DNA from: an uncultured Alistipes sp.
GTDB lineage: Bacteria > Bacteroidota > Bacteroidia > Bacteroidales > Rikenellaceae
Assembly: GCA_938014215.1 (NCBI GenBank)
Contig: CALLRW010000006.1
Coordinates: 124,001 to 188,000, forward strand
Direction: 5' to 3'
Length of the DNA: 64,000 nt
Shown here in pieces: positions 27,502 to 35,402 of the stretch (position 1 is the first letter of the stretch; each line of letters begins with the position of its first letter). The translations under genes were made by a program, and so were the position numbers. The notes below the pieces were generated by a model. It did no database searches. It was given only the letters and a program-made list of their open reading frames with translations, and was not told the DNA's origin.

Positions 27502-28605
27502 TTATACAAAAGGAATCTTCACCACTTCGGCCCGCACGGGCTTCTCGCGGATGATGACGGCAATCTCCGTACCGGGTTTGGCGAAGGCCGTCTCGACGTA
27601 TCCCAGCGCCACACCCACCTTCAGGCAGGGCGACATCGTACCCGAGGTGACGTGACCGATCTCGCGGCCGTCGGCAGCCGCCAGCTTGTAGCCGTGGCGC
27701 GGGATGCCCCGCTCGACCATCTTCAGTCCGACGAGCCGGCGCGTAACCCCCTCGGCCTTCTGCCGCTCGAGCAGCGGACGGTCGATGAAGTCCTTGCCCT
27801 CGGCGAACTTCGTGATCCAGCCCAGCCCCGCCTCCAGCGGCGAGGTCGTGTCGTCGATATCGTTGCCGTAGAGGCAGAAGCCCTTCTCCAGACGCAGCGT
27901 GTCGCGGGCACCCAGACCGATGTTCTTCAGTCCGTATTCGGCCCCGGCCTCCCAGAGCGCCTTCCAGAGCCGGGCACCCTCCTCGTTGGCCACGTAGATC
28001 TCGCAGCCGCCGGCACCCGTGTATCCCGTGATCGAGAGGATGGCGCTGCAGCCGCCCACCTCCATCTTGCGGAACGTGTAGTACTCCATCTGCTCGACGG
28101 GCTCCTTGCACATCTTCTGCACGATCTTCATCGCCAGAGGACCCTGTACGGCCAGCTGGCAGATCTCGTCCGAAGCGTTGTAGAGCTCCTTGCCGCGGCC
28201 GGCCTCCATGCCGAACTCGTCACGGCCCACGCGGCAGATGTGCGTCCAGTCCTTCTCGATGTTGGCGGCGTTGACGCAGAGCATGTAGGTCTCGGCATCG
28301 AAGCGGTAGACCAGAATGTCGTCGACGATGCCGCCGCGGCCGTTGGGCATGCACGAATACTGCACCTTGCCGTCATAGAGCTTCGCCACGTCGTTCGTGG
28401 TGATGCGCTGCAGCAGGGCCAGCGCCTTGGGGCCCTTGACCCAGATTTCGCCCATGTGGCTCACGTCGAAGACGCCGGCGCCCTGGCGCACGGTCATGTG
28501 TTCATCGTTGATGCCCGTGAACTCGATGGGCATGTTGTACCCCGCAAACTCGGCCATCTTGGCCCCTGCGGCGATGTGATAATCGGTAAAAACGGTGGTT
28601 TTCAT
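27502..28605 (-). CDS. gcvT: Aminomethyltransferase (glycine cleavage T protein)
   Basis: The 367-residue protein matches GcvT throughout: EFAGYNMPIEFTGINDEH at the N-terminus, GVFDVSHMGEIWV, the folate-site region MPNGRGGIVDDILVYR, ITGYTGAGGCEIYV, and GLGARDTLRLEKGFCLYGNDI, with C-terminal GHVTSGTMSPCLK. It transfers the methylene group from the H-protein-bound aminomethyl to tetrahydrofolate and releases ammonia. The other glycine-cleavage genes (gcvH, gcvP) are not in the window. It sits 15 bases after the GNAT-like gene. Confidence 0.97.
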   Translation of the reverse strand: MKTTVFTDYHIAAGAKMAEFAGYNMPIEFTGINDEHMTVRQGAGVFDVSHMGEIWVKGPKALALLQRITTNDVAKLYDGKVQYSCMPNGRGGIVDDILVYRFDAETYMLCVNAANIEKDWTHICRVGRDEFGMEAGRGKELYNASDEICQLAVQGPLAMKIVQKMCKEPVEQMEYYTFRKMEVGGCSAILSITGYTGAGGCEIYVANEEGARLWKALWEAGAEYGLKNIGLGARDTLRLEKGFCLYGNDIDDTTSPLEAGLGWITKFAEGKDFIDRPLLERQKAEGVTRRLVGLKMVERGIPRHGYKLAAADGREIGHVTSGTMSPCLKVGVALGYVETAFAKPGTEIAVIIREKPVRAEVVKIPFV

Positions 28606-28620
28606 ATAGGTGGTTTGGTG

Positions 28621-29826
28621 TTATTCGCGACGTTTGACGCCCAGACGCGGGCAGCGGTGGAACTCCTTCGTGCGGTCGAACAGATAGCGGTAGGTCGTGT
28701 GGACCTTGTGGCGCGTGGCGCAGACGTAGGTCTCGATCATGCGGTTCATCACCGGGTTGAAGTCGCCGATCCACGCCAGCTCCATCGTCTTGTAGGGGTT
28801 CTTCGTCAGCTCGAGGAATTCGTAGTACTTGACCATGATGGCCGACTCGACCCCCTTGCCGTGGAACTCGGGCGTGATGCCGAAGATGACGCCGAAGATG
28901 CGGTCGCACGACTTGCGCACCTTCAGGTCCCACATCAGTTGCAGCTTCTGCCACAGTCCGAACTTGCCGTTGAACTTGCCGATCAGGCGGTTCAGGTCGG
29001 GGACCGTGATGAAGAATCCGATGGGTTCGTCGTTGAAGTAGGCGAAGAAGATGATGTGCGGGTCGATGATCGGCTTCATCTCGCGGACCATCTGCAGCGC
29101 CTCCTCCTTCGTCATGGGCTTGACACCCGAGAAGAGGGCCCAGGCCTTGTTGTAGATGACGCGGAAATCCTCGGCGGCCTCCTCGAGGTTCTTCATGTCG
29201 ATGTGCTCGACGCGGTAGCCCGGGACCGTATAGAGCCGTTTGGCGCGGGCGAAGATCTGCTTGTTGGCCTCCGAGTTGTTCACCCGCCAGATGAAGCTGT
29301 GCTGGTTGAAGTAGTTGCGGAAGCCGTAGTTTTCGAAGAGATCCTTGTAGTAGGGAGGGTTGTAGGGGTTCTTGTAGAGGGGCTGGAACTCGTAGCCCTC
29401 GACGAGCAGTCCCCACCAGTCGCGGCGCTGACCGAAGTTCACCGGGCCGTCCATGGCCTCCATGCCGCGGCTGGCGAGCCACATCCGCGCGCCGTCGAAC
29501 AACAGGTTGGCCACCTCCTGATCCTCGATCGACTCGAAGAATCCGCAACCGCCCGTAGGCTGCTCCTCGAGAGCGGCCTTTTCGCGGTTGTAGAAGGCGG
29601 CGATGCGTCCGACAACCTCGCCGCGGGCATCGCGGGCCACCCAGCGGATCGCCTCGCCGTCGGCGAAGAGTTCGTTGCGCCGGGGATCGAAGACCTCCAG
29701 CACATCCACATCGAGCGGGCAGACCCAGTTGCGGTTGCCCTTGTAGATGCGCTTCGGAAGGTCGAGCCACTCGCGTTCGACGGCCGGCGTGGTGACCTCC
29801 TGCAGGGTATATTTTTCCTTATTCAT
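28621..29826 (-). CDS. GNAT-fold N-acetyltransferase-like protein of unknown substrate
   Basis: ATG 29826 (MNKEKYTLQEV) is preferred over a start 30 bases upstream that would lie on the promoter box. The 401-residue protein contains a GNAT-like C-terminal half: IIFFAYFNDEPIGFFITVPDLN then GVIFGITPEFHGKGVESAIMVKYYEFL, a typical acetyl-CoA loop and following helix. The N-terminal half (RVARDARGEVVGRIAAFYN...) also looks like a partial acetyltransferase fold, so it may be a two-lobed enzyme. Similar proteins are widespread and uncharacterised in Bacteroidota. First gene of the - strand operon with gcvT. Confidence 0.75.
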   Translation of the reverse strand: MNKEKYTLQEVTTPAVEREWLDLPKRIYKGNRNWVCPLDVDVLEVFDPRRNELFADGEAIRWVARDARGEVVGRIAAFYNREKAALEEQPTGGCGFFESIEDQEVANLLFDGARMWLASRGMEAMDGPVNFGQRRDWWGLLVEGYEFQPLYKNPYNPPYYKDLFENYGFRNYFNQHSFIWRVNNSEANKQIFARAKRLYTVPGYRVEHIDMKNLEEAAEDFRVIYNKAWALFSGVKPMTKEEALQMVREMKPIIDPHIIFFAYFNDEPIGFFITVPDLNRLIGKFNGKFGLWQKLQLMWDLKVRKSCDRIFGVIFGITPEFHGKGVESAIMVKYYEFLELTKNPYKTMELAWIGDFNPVMNRMIETYVCATRHKVHTTYRYLFDRTKEFHRCPRLGVKRRE

Positions 29827-29860
29827 CTGCGTGACGATTAAAATCGATGTTTCCAATGTT

Positions 29861-29868
29861 CAAAGGTA
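29861..29868 (-). promoter_or_regulatory. Promoter -7 box for the GNAT-gcvT-DHOD-like operon
   Basis: On the - strand the sequence is TACCTTTG, a perfect TAnnTTTG. It lies about 35 bases upstream of the ATG at 29826. No clear -33 TTTG is present at the right distance. Confidence 0.75.
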
Positions 29869-29881
29869 ACAATTTTTTCCT

Positions 29882-29889
29882 TATTTTTG
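29882..29889 (+). promoter_or_regulatory. Promoter -7 box for the receiver/ATP-grasp gene
   Basis: TATTTTTG matches TAnnTTTG. It ends 24 bases before ATG 29914. It lies only 13 bases from the opposing -7 box, so the two promoters are back to back. Confidence 0.75.
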
Positions 29890-29913
29890 TTTATCCGCCT
29901 AATTTCAATCCGC

Positions 29914-32895
29914 ATGAATCAGAACCTCGAAAAATACCTTCCCGACGAGCGGCAGACCCAGTACCGCTTCATGAAGTACCGCATCCACAAGATCCTGCTC
30001 GTCTGCTGCAGCTACGACGGCTACATCCTCGAGGAGGACGGCCACATCGAATCGCAGATCAACCAGGAATACATCGACCTCAACATGTCGAACCCGCCGT
30101 CGCTCACCCGCGTCAGCTCGACGGCCGAGGCGCTCGAGGCGCTGGCCGAGGACGACTCCTTCGACTTCATCCTGACGATGTACAACGTCGGCGAACCCGA
30201 CGTCTTCACCTTCGCCCGCATCGTCAAGGAGCGCCACCCGCAGATCCCCGTGGCGCTGCTGACCTCCTTCTCGAAGGACATCTACCGCCGCATCGAGGAG
30301 CAGGACCACTCGGGGCTCGACTACATCTTCTCGTGGCACGGCAACACGGATCTGATCATCGGCATCATCAAGCTCATCGAGGACAAGATGAACGCCGACG
30401 AGGATATCCTCCAGGGGGGTGTGCAGGCCATCCTGCTCGTCGAAGACTCGATCCGCTTTTACTCGACCTACCTGCCCGAACTCTACAAGCTGATCCTGCT
30501 GCAGAACACCGAATTCCTCAAGGACGCCTTCAACGAACAGCAGCAGATCCTCCGCAAACGGGCCCGCCCGAAAATCCTGCTGGCGCGCTGCTACGACGAG
30601 GCCGTGGAGCTCTACGACCGCTACCGGCGCAATCTGCTCGGCGTGATCTCCGACGTGGGGTTCGTCCTCCACCGCGACGACCCCTCCGAACGCGAGAAGC
30701 TCGACGCCGGCATCGACCTCTGCCGCCGCATCAAGGCCGACAATCCGCTGATGCCCGTGCTGCTGCAGTCGTCGCAGACCTCCTTCCGTGAACAGGCCCG
30801 CGCCCTCGGCGTCGGATTCATCGCCAAGAACTCCAAGACGCTCCTCTCCGAACTGAGCGACTACATCGCCCGGGAGTTCGCCTTCGGTGACTTCGTCTTC
30901 GAGGATCCCGACACAGGCACCGAAATCGGCCGCGCCAAGGATCTGGCCCAGATGCAGCAGATGATCGCCACGATCCCCGACCAAGCCTTCGAATACCACA
31001 CCTCGCAGAACCACCTCTCGAAGTGGCTCTACTCGCGGGGGCTCTTCCCGCTGGCCGCCTCGATCCGCCAGTACAACAAGAGCCATTTCCGCTCGGTCGA
31101 GGAGCACCGCCGCGTACTGGTGAACCTGATCCGCGACTACCGTACGCTGCTCGGCCAGGGCGTCGTGGCGCGCTTCGACCCTGAGACCTACTCCGATGCC
31201 GTGGCCTTCGCCCGCATCGGCGAGGGTTCGCTCGGCGGCAAGGCCCGCGGCCTGGCCTTCATGAACTCGATGCTCACCAAGCACCGCCAGTACGACAAGT
31301 ACGACAACGTCCGCATCATGATCCCCCGTTCGGTGGTGATCGCCACGGAGTACTTCGACGAATTCATCCGCCTCAACGGCCTGAAATACATCATCTCGCA
31401 GGAGTTCTCCGACGAGGAGATCCTCTCGGAGTTCGTCACCTCGACCATCCCGCAGCGGCTGCAGCAGGAGCTCAAGGCCTACATCCGCACGGTCCACACG
31501 CCGCTGGCCGTCCGCTCGTCGTCGAAACTCGAGGACTCCCACTACCAGCCCTTCGCCGGCATCTACTCGACCTACATGATCCCCTATACGGACAATGCCG
31601 ACCAGATGCTGCGGCTGGTGCTGCGGGCCGTCAAGAGCGTCTACGCCTCGGTCTACTTCGCCGCCTCGCGCGCCTACATCGCCTCGTCGCAGAACCTCAT
31701 CTCCGAGGAGAAGATGGCCGTGATCATCCAGGAGGTCTGCGGCACGGAGCAGGACGGACTCTGGTTCCCGACCTGTTCGGGCGTCGCCCGCTCGATCAAC
31801 TACTACCCCATCGGCGATGAACAAGCGGCGGACGGCGTCTGCAACGTGGCCATGGGTCTGGGCAAACTCGTCGTCGACGGCGGACGCACGCTCCGCTTCT
31901 CGCCGCGCTATCCGCAGAAGGTGCTCCAGACCTCGACCCCCGAACTGGCGCTGAGCGACACGCAGACCGAGGTGCTGGCCCTGAGCCTGAAGCCCGAGGA
32001 GTTCCGCACGTCGATCGACGATGCGGTGAACCTGCACCACCTCACGCTGCACGACATCGACGGATTCCGCAACACGAAGTTCGTCTGCTCGGTCTGGGAC
32101 CGCGAGAACGAACGCATCTCGGATTCGCCGTTCGACCGGGGCCGCAAGATCATCACGTTCAACAACATTCTCAAATACAACACCTTTCCGCTGGCCGCCA
32201 TCGTCTCGGACATCCTCCGCATGGGGGCCGAGGAGATGCGCTGCCCGGTGGAGGTGGAGTTTGCCGTCAACATGGACGTCGCCCCCGGCCAGCAGCAGAT
32301 CTTCAACCTGCTGCAGATCCGCCCGATCATCGACAACCAGGACAACCGCGCCATCGATTGGTCGAAGGAGGACCCCGCCCGTGCAATCATCTACGGCGAA
32401 CAGGCCCTCGGCATCGGCATGATGGCCGACCTGGCGGACATCGTCTACGTGAAGAGCGCGGCGTTCGACTCGCTCTCGACCGAGAAGATCGCCGACGAAC
32501 TGCTCGCCCTGAACAGCCGCATGCGCGACGAGGGGCGCTCCTATATTCTGGTGGGACCGGGACGCTGGGGGTCGTCGGACCCCTATCTGGGCGTTCCCGT
32601 GAAGTGGAACCACATCTCCGAGGCGAAGGTCATCGTCGAGTGCGGCATCGAAAAATTCGAGGTCGAGCCCTCGCAGGGGACCCACTTCTTCCAGAACGTC
32701 ACCTCGCTGGGCGTGGGCTATCTGACGATCAGCCCCTTCCGCGGCGACGGCATCTTCCGCGAAGAGCTTCTCGACTCGATGCCGGCCCTCTACGAGGGCA
32801 GCTATCTGCGCCAGGTGTGGTTCGAACACCCGCTCTGGGTCTGCGTCGACGGGCGCTCAAACCGGGGAATGATCCGCGAGGCGACAAAAGAGTGA
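29914..32895 (+). CDS. Receiver-like domains fused to PEP synthase-type ATP-grasp domain (PEP/pyruvate-binding protein)
   Basis: ATG 29914 fits the promoter and gives 993 residues. The N-terminus (about 10-145) is a receiver-like fold without a clear phospho-Asp (FDFILTMYNVGEPD). Residues about 160-330 hold further receiver-like strands, including AILLVEDS, an Asp in GVISDVGF and a Lys in FIAKNS. Residues about 420-870 match the PPDK/PEP-synthase N-terminal ATP-grasp domain (PF01326): GSLGGKARGLAFMNSM, then PLAVRSSSKLEDSHYQPFAGIYSTYM. The phosphohistidine swivel domain and the PEP-binding barrel of PpsA/PpdK are both missing, so the normal reaction cannot be completed. A signal-controlled phosphotransfer or nucleotide-sensing role is possible. 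Related proteins are known from Bacteroidota genomes under the name PEP/pyruvate-binding protein. Function unknown. Confidence 0.85.
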   Translation: MNQNLEKYLPDERQTQYRFMKYRIHKILLVCCSYDGYILEEDGHIESQINQEYIDLNMSNPPSLTRVSSTAEALEALAEDDSFDFILTMYNVGEPDVFTFARIVKERHPQIPVALLTSFSKDIYRRIEEQDHSGLDYIFSWHGNTDLIIGIIKLIEDKMNADEDILQGGVQAILLVEDSIRFYSTYLPELYKLILLQNTEFLKDAFNEQQQILRKRARPKILLARCYDEAVELYDRYRRNLLGVISDVGFVLHRDDPSEREKLDAGIDLCRRIKADNPLMPVLLQSSQTSFREQARALGVGFIAKNSKTLLSELSDYIAREFAFGDFVFEDPDTGTEIGRAKDLAQMQQMIATIPDQAFEYHTSQNHLSKWLYSRGLFPLAASIRQYNKSHFRSVEEHRRVLVNLIRDYRTLLGQGVVARFDPETYSDAVAFARIGEGSLGGKARGLAFMNSMLTKHRQYDKYDNVRIMIPRSVVIATEYFDEFIRLNGLKYIISQEFSDEEILSEFVTSTIPQRLQQELKAYIRTVHTPLAVRSSSKLEDSHYQPFAGIYSTYMIPYTDNADQMLRLVLRAVKSVYASVYFAASRAYIASSQNLISEEKMAVIIQEVCGTEQDGLWFPTCSGVARSINYYPIGDEQAADGVCNVAMGLGKLVVDGGRTLRFSPRYPQKVLQTSTPELALSDTQTEVLALSLKPEEFRTSIDDAVNLHHLTLHDIDGFRNTKFVCSVWDRENERISDSPFDRGRKIITFNNILKYNTFPLAAIVSDILRMGAEEMRCPVEVEFAVNMDVAPGQQQIFNLLQIRPIIDNQDNRAIDWSKEDPARAIIYGEQALGIGMMADLADIVYVKSAAFDSLSTEKIADELLALNSRMRDEGRSYILVGPGRWGSSDPYLGVPVKWNHISEAKVIVECGIEKFEVEPSQGTHFFQNVTSLGVGYLTISPFRGDGIFREELLDSMPALYEGSYLRQVWFEHPLWVCVDGRSNRGMIREATKE

Positions 32896-32946
32896 AAATT
32901 TTCCGAAAATTTCCCAGAAAAGGTTACAAATCATAAGAAATATTGC

Positions 32947-32954
32947 TATATTTG
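32947..32954 (+). promoter_or_regulatory. Promoter -7 box for gdhA
   Basis: TATATTTG, a perfect TAnnTTTG, lies 38 bases before the gdhA ATG. Confidence 0.8.
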
Positions 32955-32992
32955 TAACAGAAGAATACCAAACCTAATAAAACTTCAAAGCT

Positions 32993-34330
32993 ATGAACGT
33001 AAACAAAATCATGACGGAACTCGAGCGCAAGCACCCCGGCGAAAGCGAATACCTGCAGGCCGTGCGCGAAGTTCTGATGACCGTGGAGGCCGCCTACAAC
33101 CAGCATCCCGAATTCGAGGCCAACCGCATCGCTGAACGAATCGTCGAGCCCGACCGTATCTTCACGTTCAAAGTCGTATGGGTAGACGACAAGGGCGAGG
33201 TCCAGACCAACCTCGGCTACCGCATCCAGTTCAACAACGCCATCGGCCCCTACAAGGGCGGCCTGCGCTTCCACCCCTCGGTAAACCTCTCGATCCTCAA
33301 GTTCCTCGGTTTCGAGCAGATCTTCAAGAATGCGCTGACGACGCTGCCCATGGGCGGTGCCAAGGGTGGTTCGGACTTCAACCCCAAGGGCAAGTCGGAT
33401 CGCGAAGTGATGCGCTTCTGCCAGGCCTTCATGACCGAACTCTGGCGCCACATCGGTCCCGAGACCGACGTTCCGGCCGGTGACATCGGCGTCGGCGGCC
33501 GCGAAATCGGATACCTCTACGGCATGTACCGCAAGCTCGCCCGCGAGAACACCGGCGTACTGACCGGCAAGGGCATGACCTACGGCGGTTCGCTGATCCG
33601 TCCCGAGGCTACGGGCTTCGGCGCCGTCTACTTCCTGCGCCAGATGCTCGAGAAGGCCGGCATGGACATCAAGGGTCAGACCATCGCCATCTCGGGCTTC
33701 GGCAACGTCGCCTGGGGCGCCGCCAAGAAGGCTACCGAACTCGGTGCGAAGGTCGTGACGCTGTCGGGTCCCGACGGATATGTCTACGATCCGGACGGCC
33801 TCAATGACGAGAAGATCGACTACATGCTCGAACTCCGTGCATCGAACAACGACGTCGTGGAGCCCTACGTCAAGAAGTTCCCGGGCGCCCAGTTCTTCGC
33901 CGGCCGCAAGCCGTGGGAGGTCAAGGTCGACATCGCCATGCCGTGCGCCACGCAGAACGAGCTCGACGGCGAGGATGCCAAGAAGCTGCTGGCCAACGGC
34001 GTGAAGATCGTGGCCGAGGTTTCGAACATGGGCTGCCGTCCGGAGGCCATCGACGCCTTCATCGCCGCCAAGATCCCCTACGGACCGGGCAAGGCCGTCA
34101 ACGCCGGCGGTGTGGCCACCTCGGGTCTCGAGATGACGCAGAACGCCCAGAAACTCAACTGGACGGCCGAAGAGGTCGATGCCAAGCTCCACCAGATCAT
34201 GTCGTCGATCCACCACGCCTGCCTGGAGTACGGCACCGAGGCCGACGGATACATCAACTACATGAAGGGCGCCAACATCGCCGGCTTCATGAAGGTTGCC
34301 AAGTCGATGGTCGAGCAGGGCATTCTCTAG
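32993..34330 (+). CDS. gdhA: NADP-type glutamate dehydrogenase
   Basis: The 445-residue protein is a hexameric small-type GDH. Motifs: the substrate-binding GPYKGGLRFHPSVN with its Lys, TLPMGGAKGGSDF with the second Lys, ETDVPAGDIGVGGREIGYL with the catalytic Asp, and the Rossmann segment ISGFGNVAWGAAKKA. It assimilates ammonium onto 2-oxoglutarate, the main nitrogen-assimilation step in gut Bacteroidota. NADP preference is inferred from the family type; many Bacteroidota enzymes use either cofactor. It is a single-gene unit with its own promoter and terminator. Confidence 0.98.
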   Translation: MNVNKIMTELERKHPGESEYLQAVREVLMTVEAAYNQHPEFEANRIAERIVEPDRIFTFKVVWVDDKGEVQTNLGYRIQFNNAIGPYKGGLRFHPSVNLSILKFLGFEQIFKNALTTLPMGGAKGGSDFNPKGKSDREVMRFCQAFMTELWRHIGPETDVPAGDIGVGGREIGYLYGMYRKLARENTGVLTGKGMTYGGSLIRPEATGFGAVYFLRQMLEKAGMDIKGQTIAISGFGNVAWGAAKKATELGAKVVTLSGPDGYVYDPDGLNDEKIDYMLELRASNNDVVEPYVKKFPGAQFFAGRKPWEVKVDIAMPCATQNELDGEDAKKLLANGVKIVAEVSNMGCRPEAIDAFIAAKIPYGPGKAVNAGGVATSGLEMTQNAQKLNWTAEEVDAKLHQIMSSIHHACLEYGTEADGYINYMKGANIAGFMKVAKSMVEQGIL

Positions 34331-34353
34331 GCCGCTCCCCCATCCCCGAAATC

Positions 34354-34385
34354 AAGGGCTGTCCGCATGCGGGCAGCCCTTTTTC
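34354..34385 (+). terminator. Rho-independent terminator after gdhA
   Basis: Stem AAGGGCTG / CAGCCCTT with a self-complementary GC-rich centre and a T run, 23 bases after the gdhA stop codon. Confidence 0.9.
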
Positions 34386-34479
34386 GTGGGATCGACGGCA
34401 GGCAGCCCCCCGCCGAAAAAGGGTTCCGTCGGGAAAAACGGGGTGTTCATGATCAAACCCTGTGGGGCGGTTGAATTTA

Positions 34480-34511
34480 TTTGCCGCAAAGGGTGCGGCC
34501 CTCTATCTTTG
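34480..34511 (+). promoter_or_regulatory. Full -33/-7 promoter for the small lipoprotein gene
   Basis: TTTG (34480-34483), a 20-base spacer, then TATCTTTG (34504-34511). This is one of the most complete Bacteroidota promoters in the window. The start codon follows 32 bases after the -7 box. Confidence 0.8.
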
Positions 34512-34543
34512 CCTGCAAGTCAAACCAAACGACGCAAGAAATT

Positions 34544-35161
34544 ATGGTACACATGCAGAATTTCACGAGCAGAGTGGCTGCCGCAGCGGTGGCCCTGCTG
34601 ATGCTGGCTTCGACGGCCTGCAGCAAGGACGATGACAAGCAAACCACCCCCACCGGCGGTCAGGAACAGACGCTGACCCTCGCCTCGATGACGGGCAGCT
34701 ATACGGGAACGTTCGACTTCACGGCCTCGCCCAGTTCGCTGAACCCCGATCCGCAGCCGCAGACCGGCGTAGCCGTCGCGTTCGAGGTGACCGACAAGGG
34801 GGCGATCCACTTCCCGGAGTTCCCGGCCGCCACGCTGGTCAAGGCGCTGCTCGGCGAGGAGAACGCCTCGGCGCTGCTTCCCATGCTGGGGACGATCACC
34901 TACGACGTGACGATCGGTACCCCGACGGCCGACGCATCGAAGCTCTCGGCTCCGCTGACGACGCCGCAGCTGCGGATCGATCTGCAGGGGGTGATGGTCG
35001 TGCTGATCACGATCGAGGCCCCCGAGCAGCTGGTCTACGCCAGTGACGGAAGCGTTCAGTTCACCCTCAAGACCACGAAGTGCCAGCTGGGCGAGGGCGA
35101 ATCGGCCGGTGAGCCGTTCGACCTGGTCAACGAACTGAAGTTCTCGGCCAAGAAGCAATAG
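34544..35161 (+). CDS. Small lipoprotein, DUF4840-like, predicted on the cell surface
   Basis: ATG 34544 (or 34553) gives about 205 residues with lipobox LASTACSKDDD. The K-D-D-D run right after the Cys matches the Bacteroidota lipoprotein export signal, so surface display is likely. The mature part is one beta-rich domain with MTGSYTGTFDF and a long middle section ending in beta strands, resembling DUF4840, a family without known function. The in-frame start at 34481 lies on the promoter and was rejected. Single-gene unit between its own promoter and a bidirectional terminator. Confidence 0.75.
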   Translation: MVHMQNFTSRVAAAAVALLMLASTACSKDDDKQTTPTGGQEQTLTLASMTGSYTGTFDFTASPSSLNPDPQPQTGVAVAFEVTDKGAIHFPEFPAATLVKALLGEENASALLPMLGTITYDVTIGTPTADASKLSAPLTTPQLRIDLQGVMVVLITIEAPEQLVYASDGSVQFTLKTTKCQLGEGESAGEPFDLVNELKFSAKKQ

Positions 35162-35347
35162 AATGGATTCCGCGGGGGCATCAACCGCAGCCCCGCGAGG
35201 AAAAGGTCCGACCGGCTTCGCCCCGGGTCGATCCGTCCGTGGGAACGAAACGAGTGAAAGAGTGACGGCAACCCGGAGCGGGATTCTGCCGGCCGGACCT
35301 TCCCGGTTCTCACGCCACCATCCGGCGTCCAGAACCACCCAGACACG

Positions 35348-35384
35348 AAAAGGGCTGCCCCCGCACGGGGACAGCCCTTTTTTA
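35348..35384. terminator. Bidirectional terminator between lipoprotein gene and pgi
   Basis: Stem AAAAGGGCTG / CAGCCCTTTT with a GC-rich inner stem and T runs on both strands. The lipoprotein gene ends 186 bases to its left and the - strand pgi gene ends about 19 bases to its right. The 185 bases left of it show no gene. Confidence 0.85.
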
Positions 35385-35402
35385 CAGCACCACTGCGCGC
35401 GG

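Noticed and set aside
26512..29841. 1,109-codon + strand ORF across three - strand genes
   Set aside because: It is antisense to the DHOD-like, gcvT and GNAT-like genes, which have clear family motifs. Its translation is rich in H, R, V and L with no motif. GC-rich third positions open such frames.
29905..32829. 974-codon - strand ORF opposite the receiver/ATP-grasp gene
   Set aside because: Shadow frame of a gene with recognisable domains and its own promoter; low-complexity translation.
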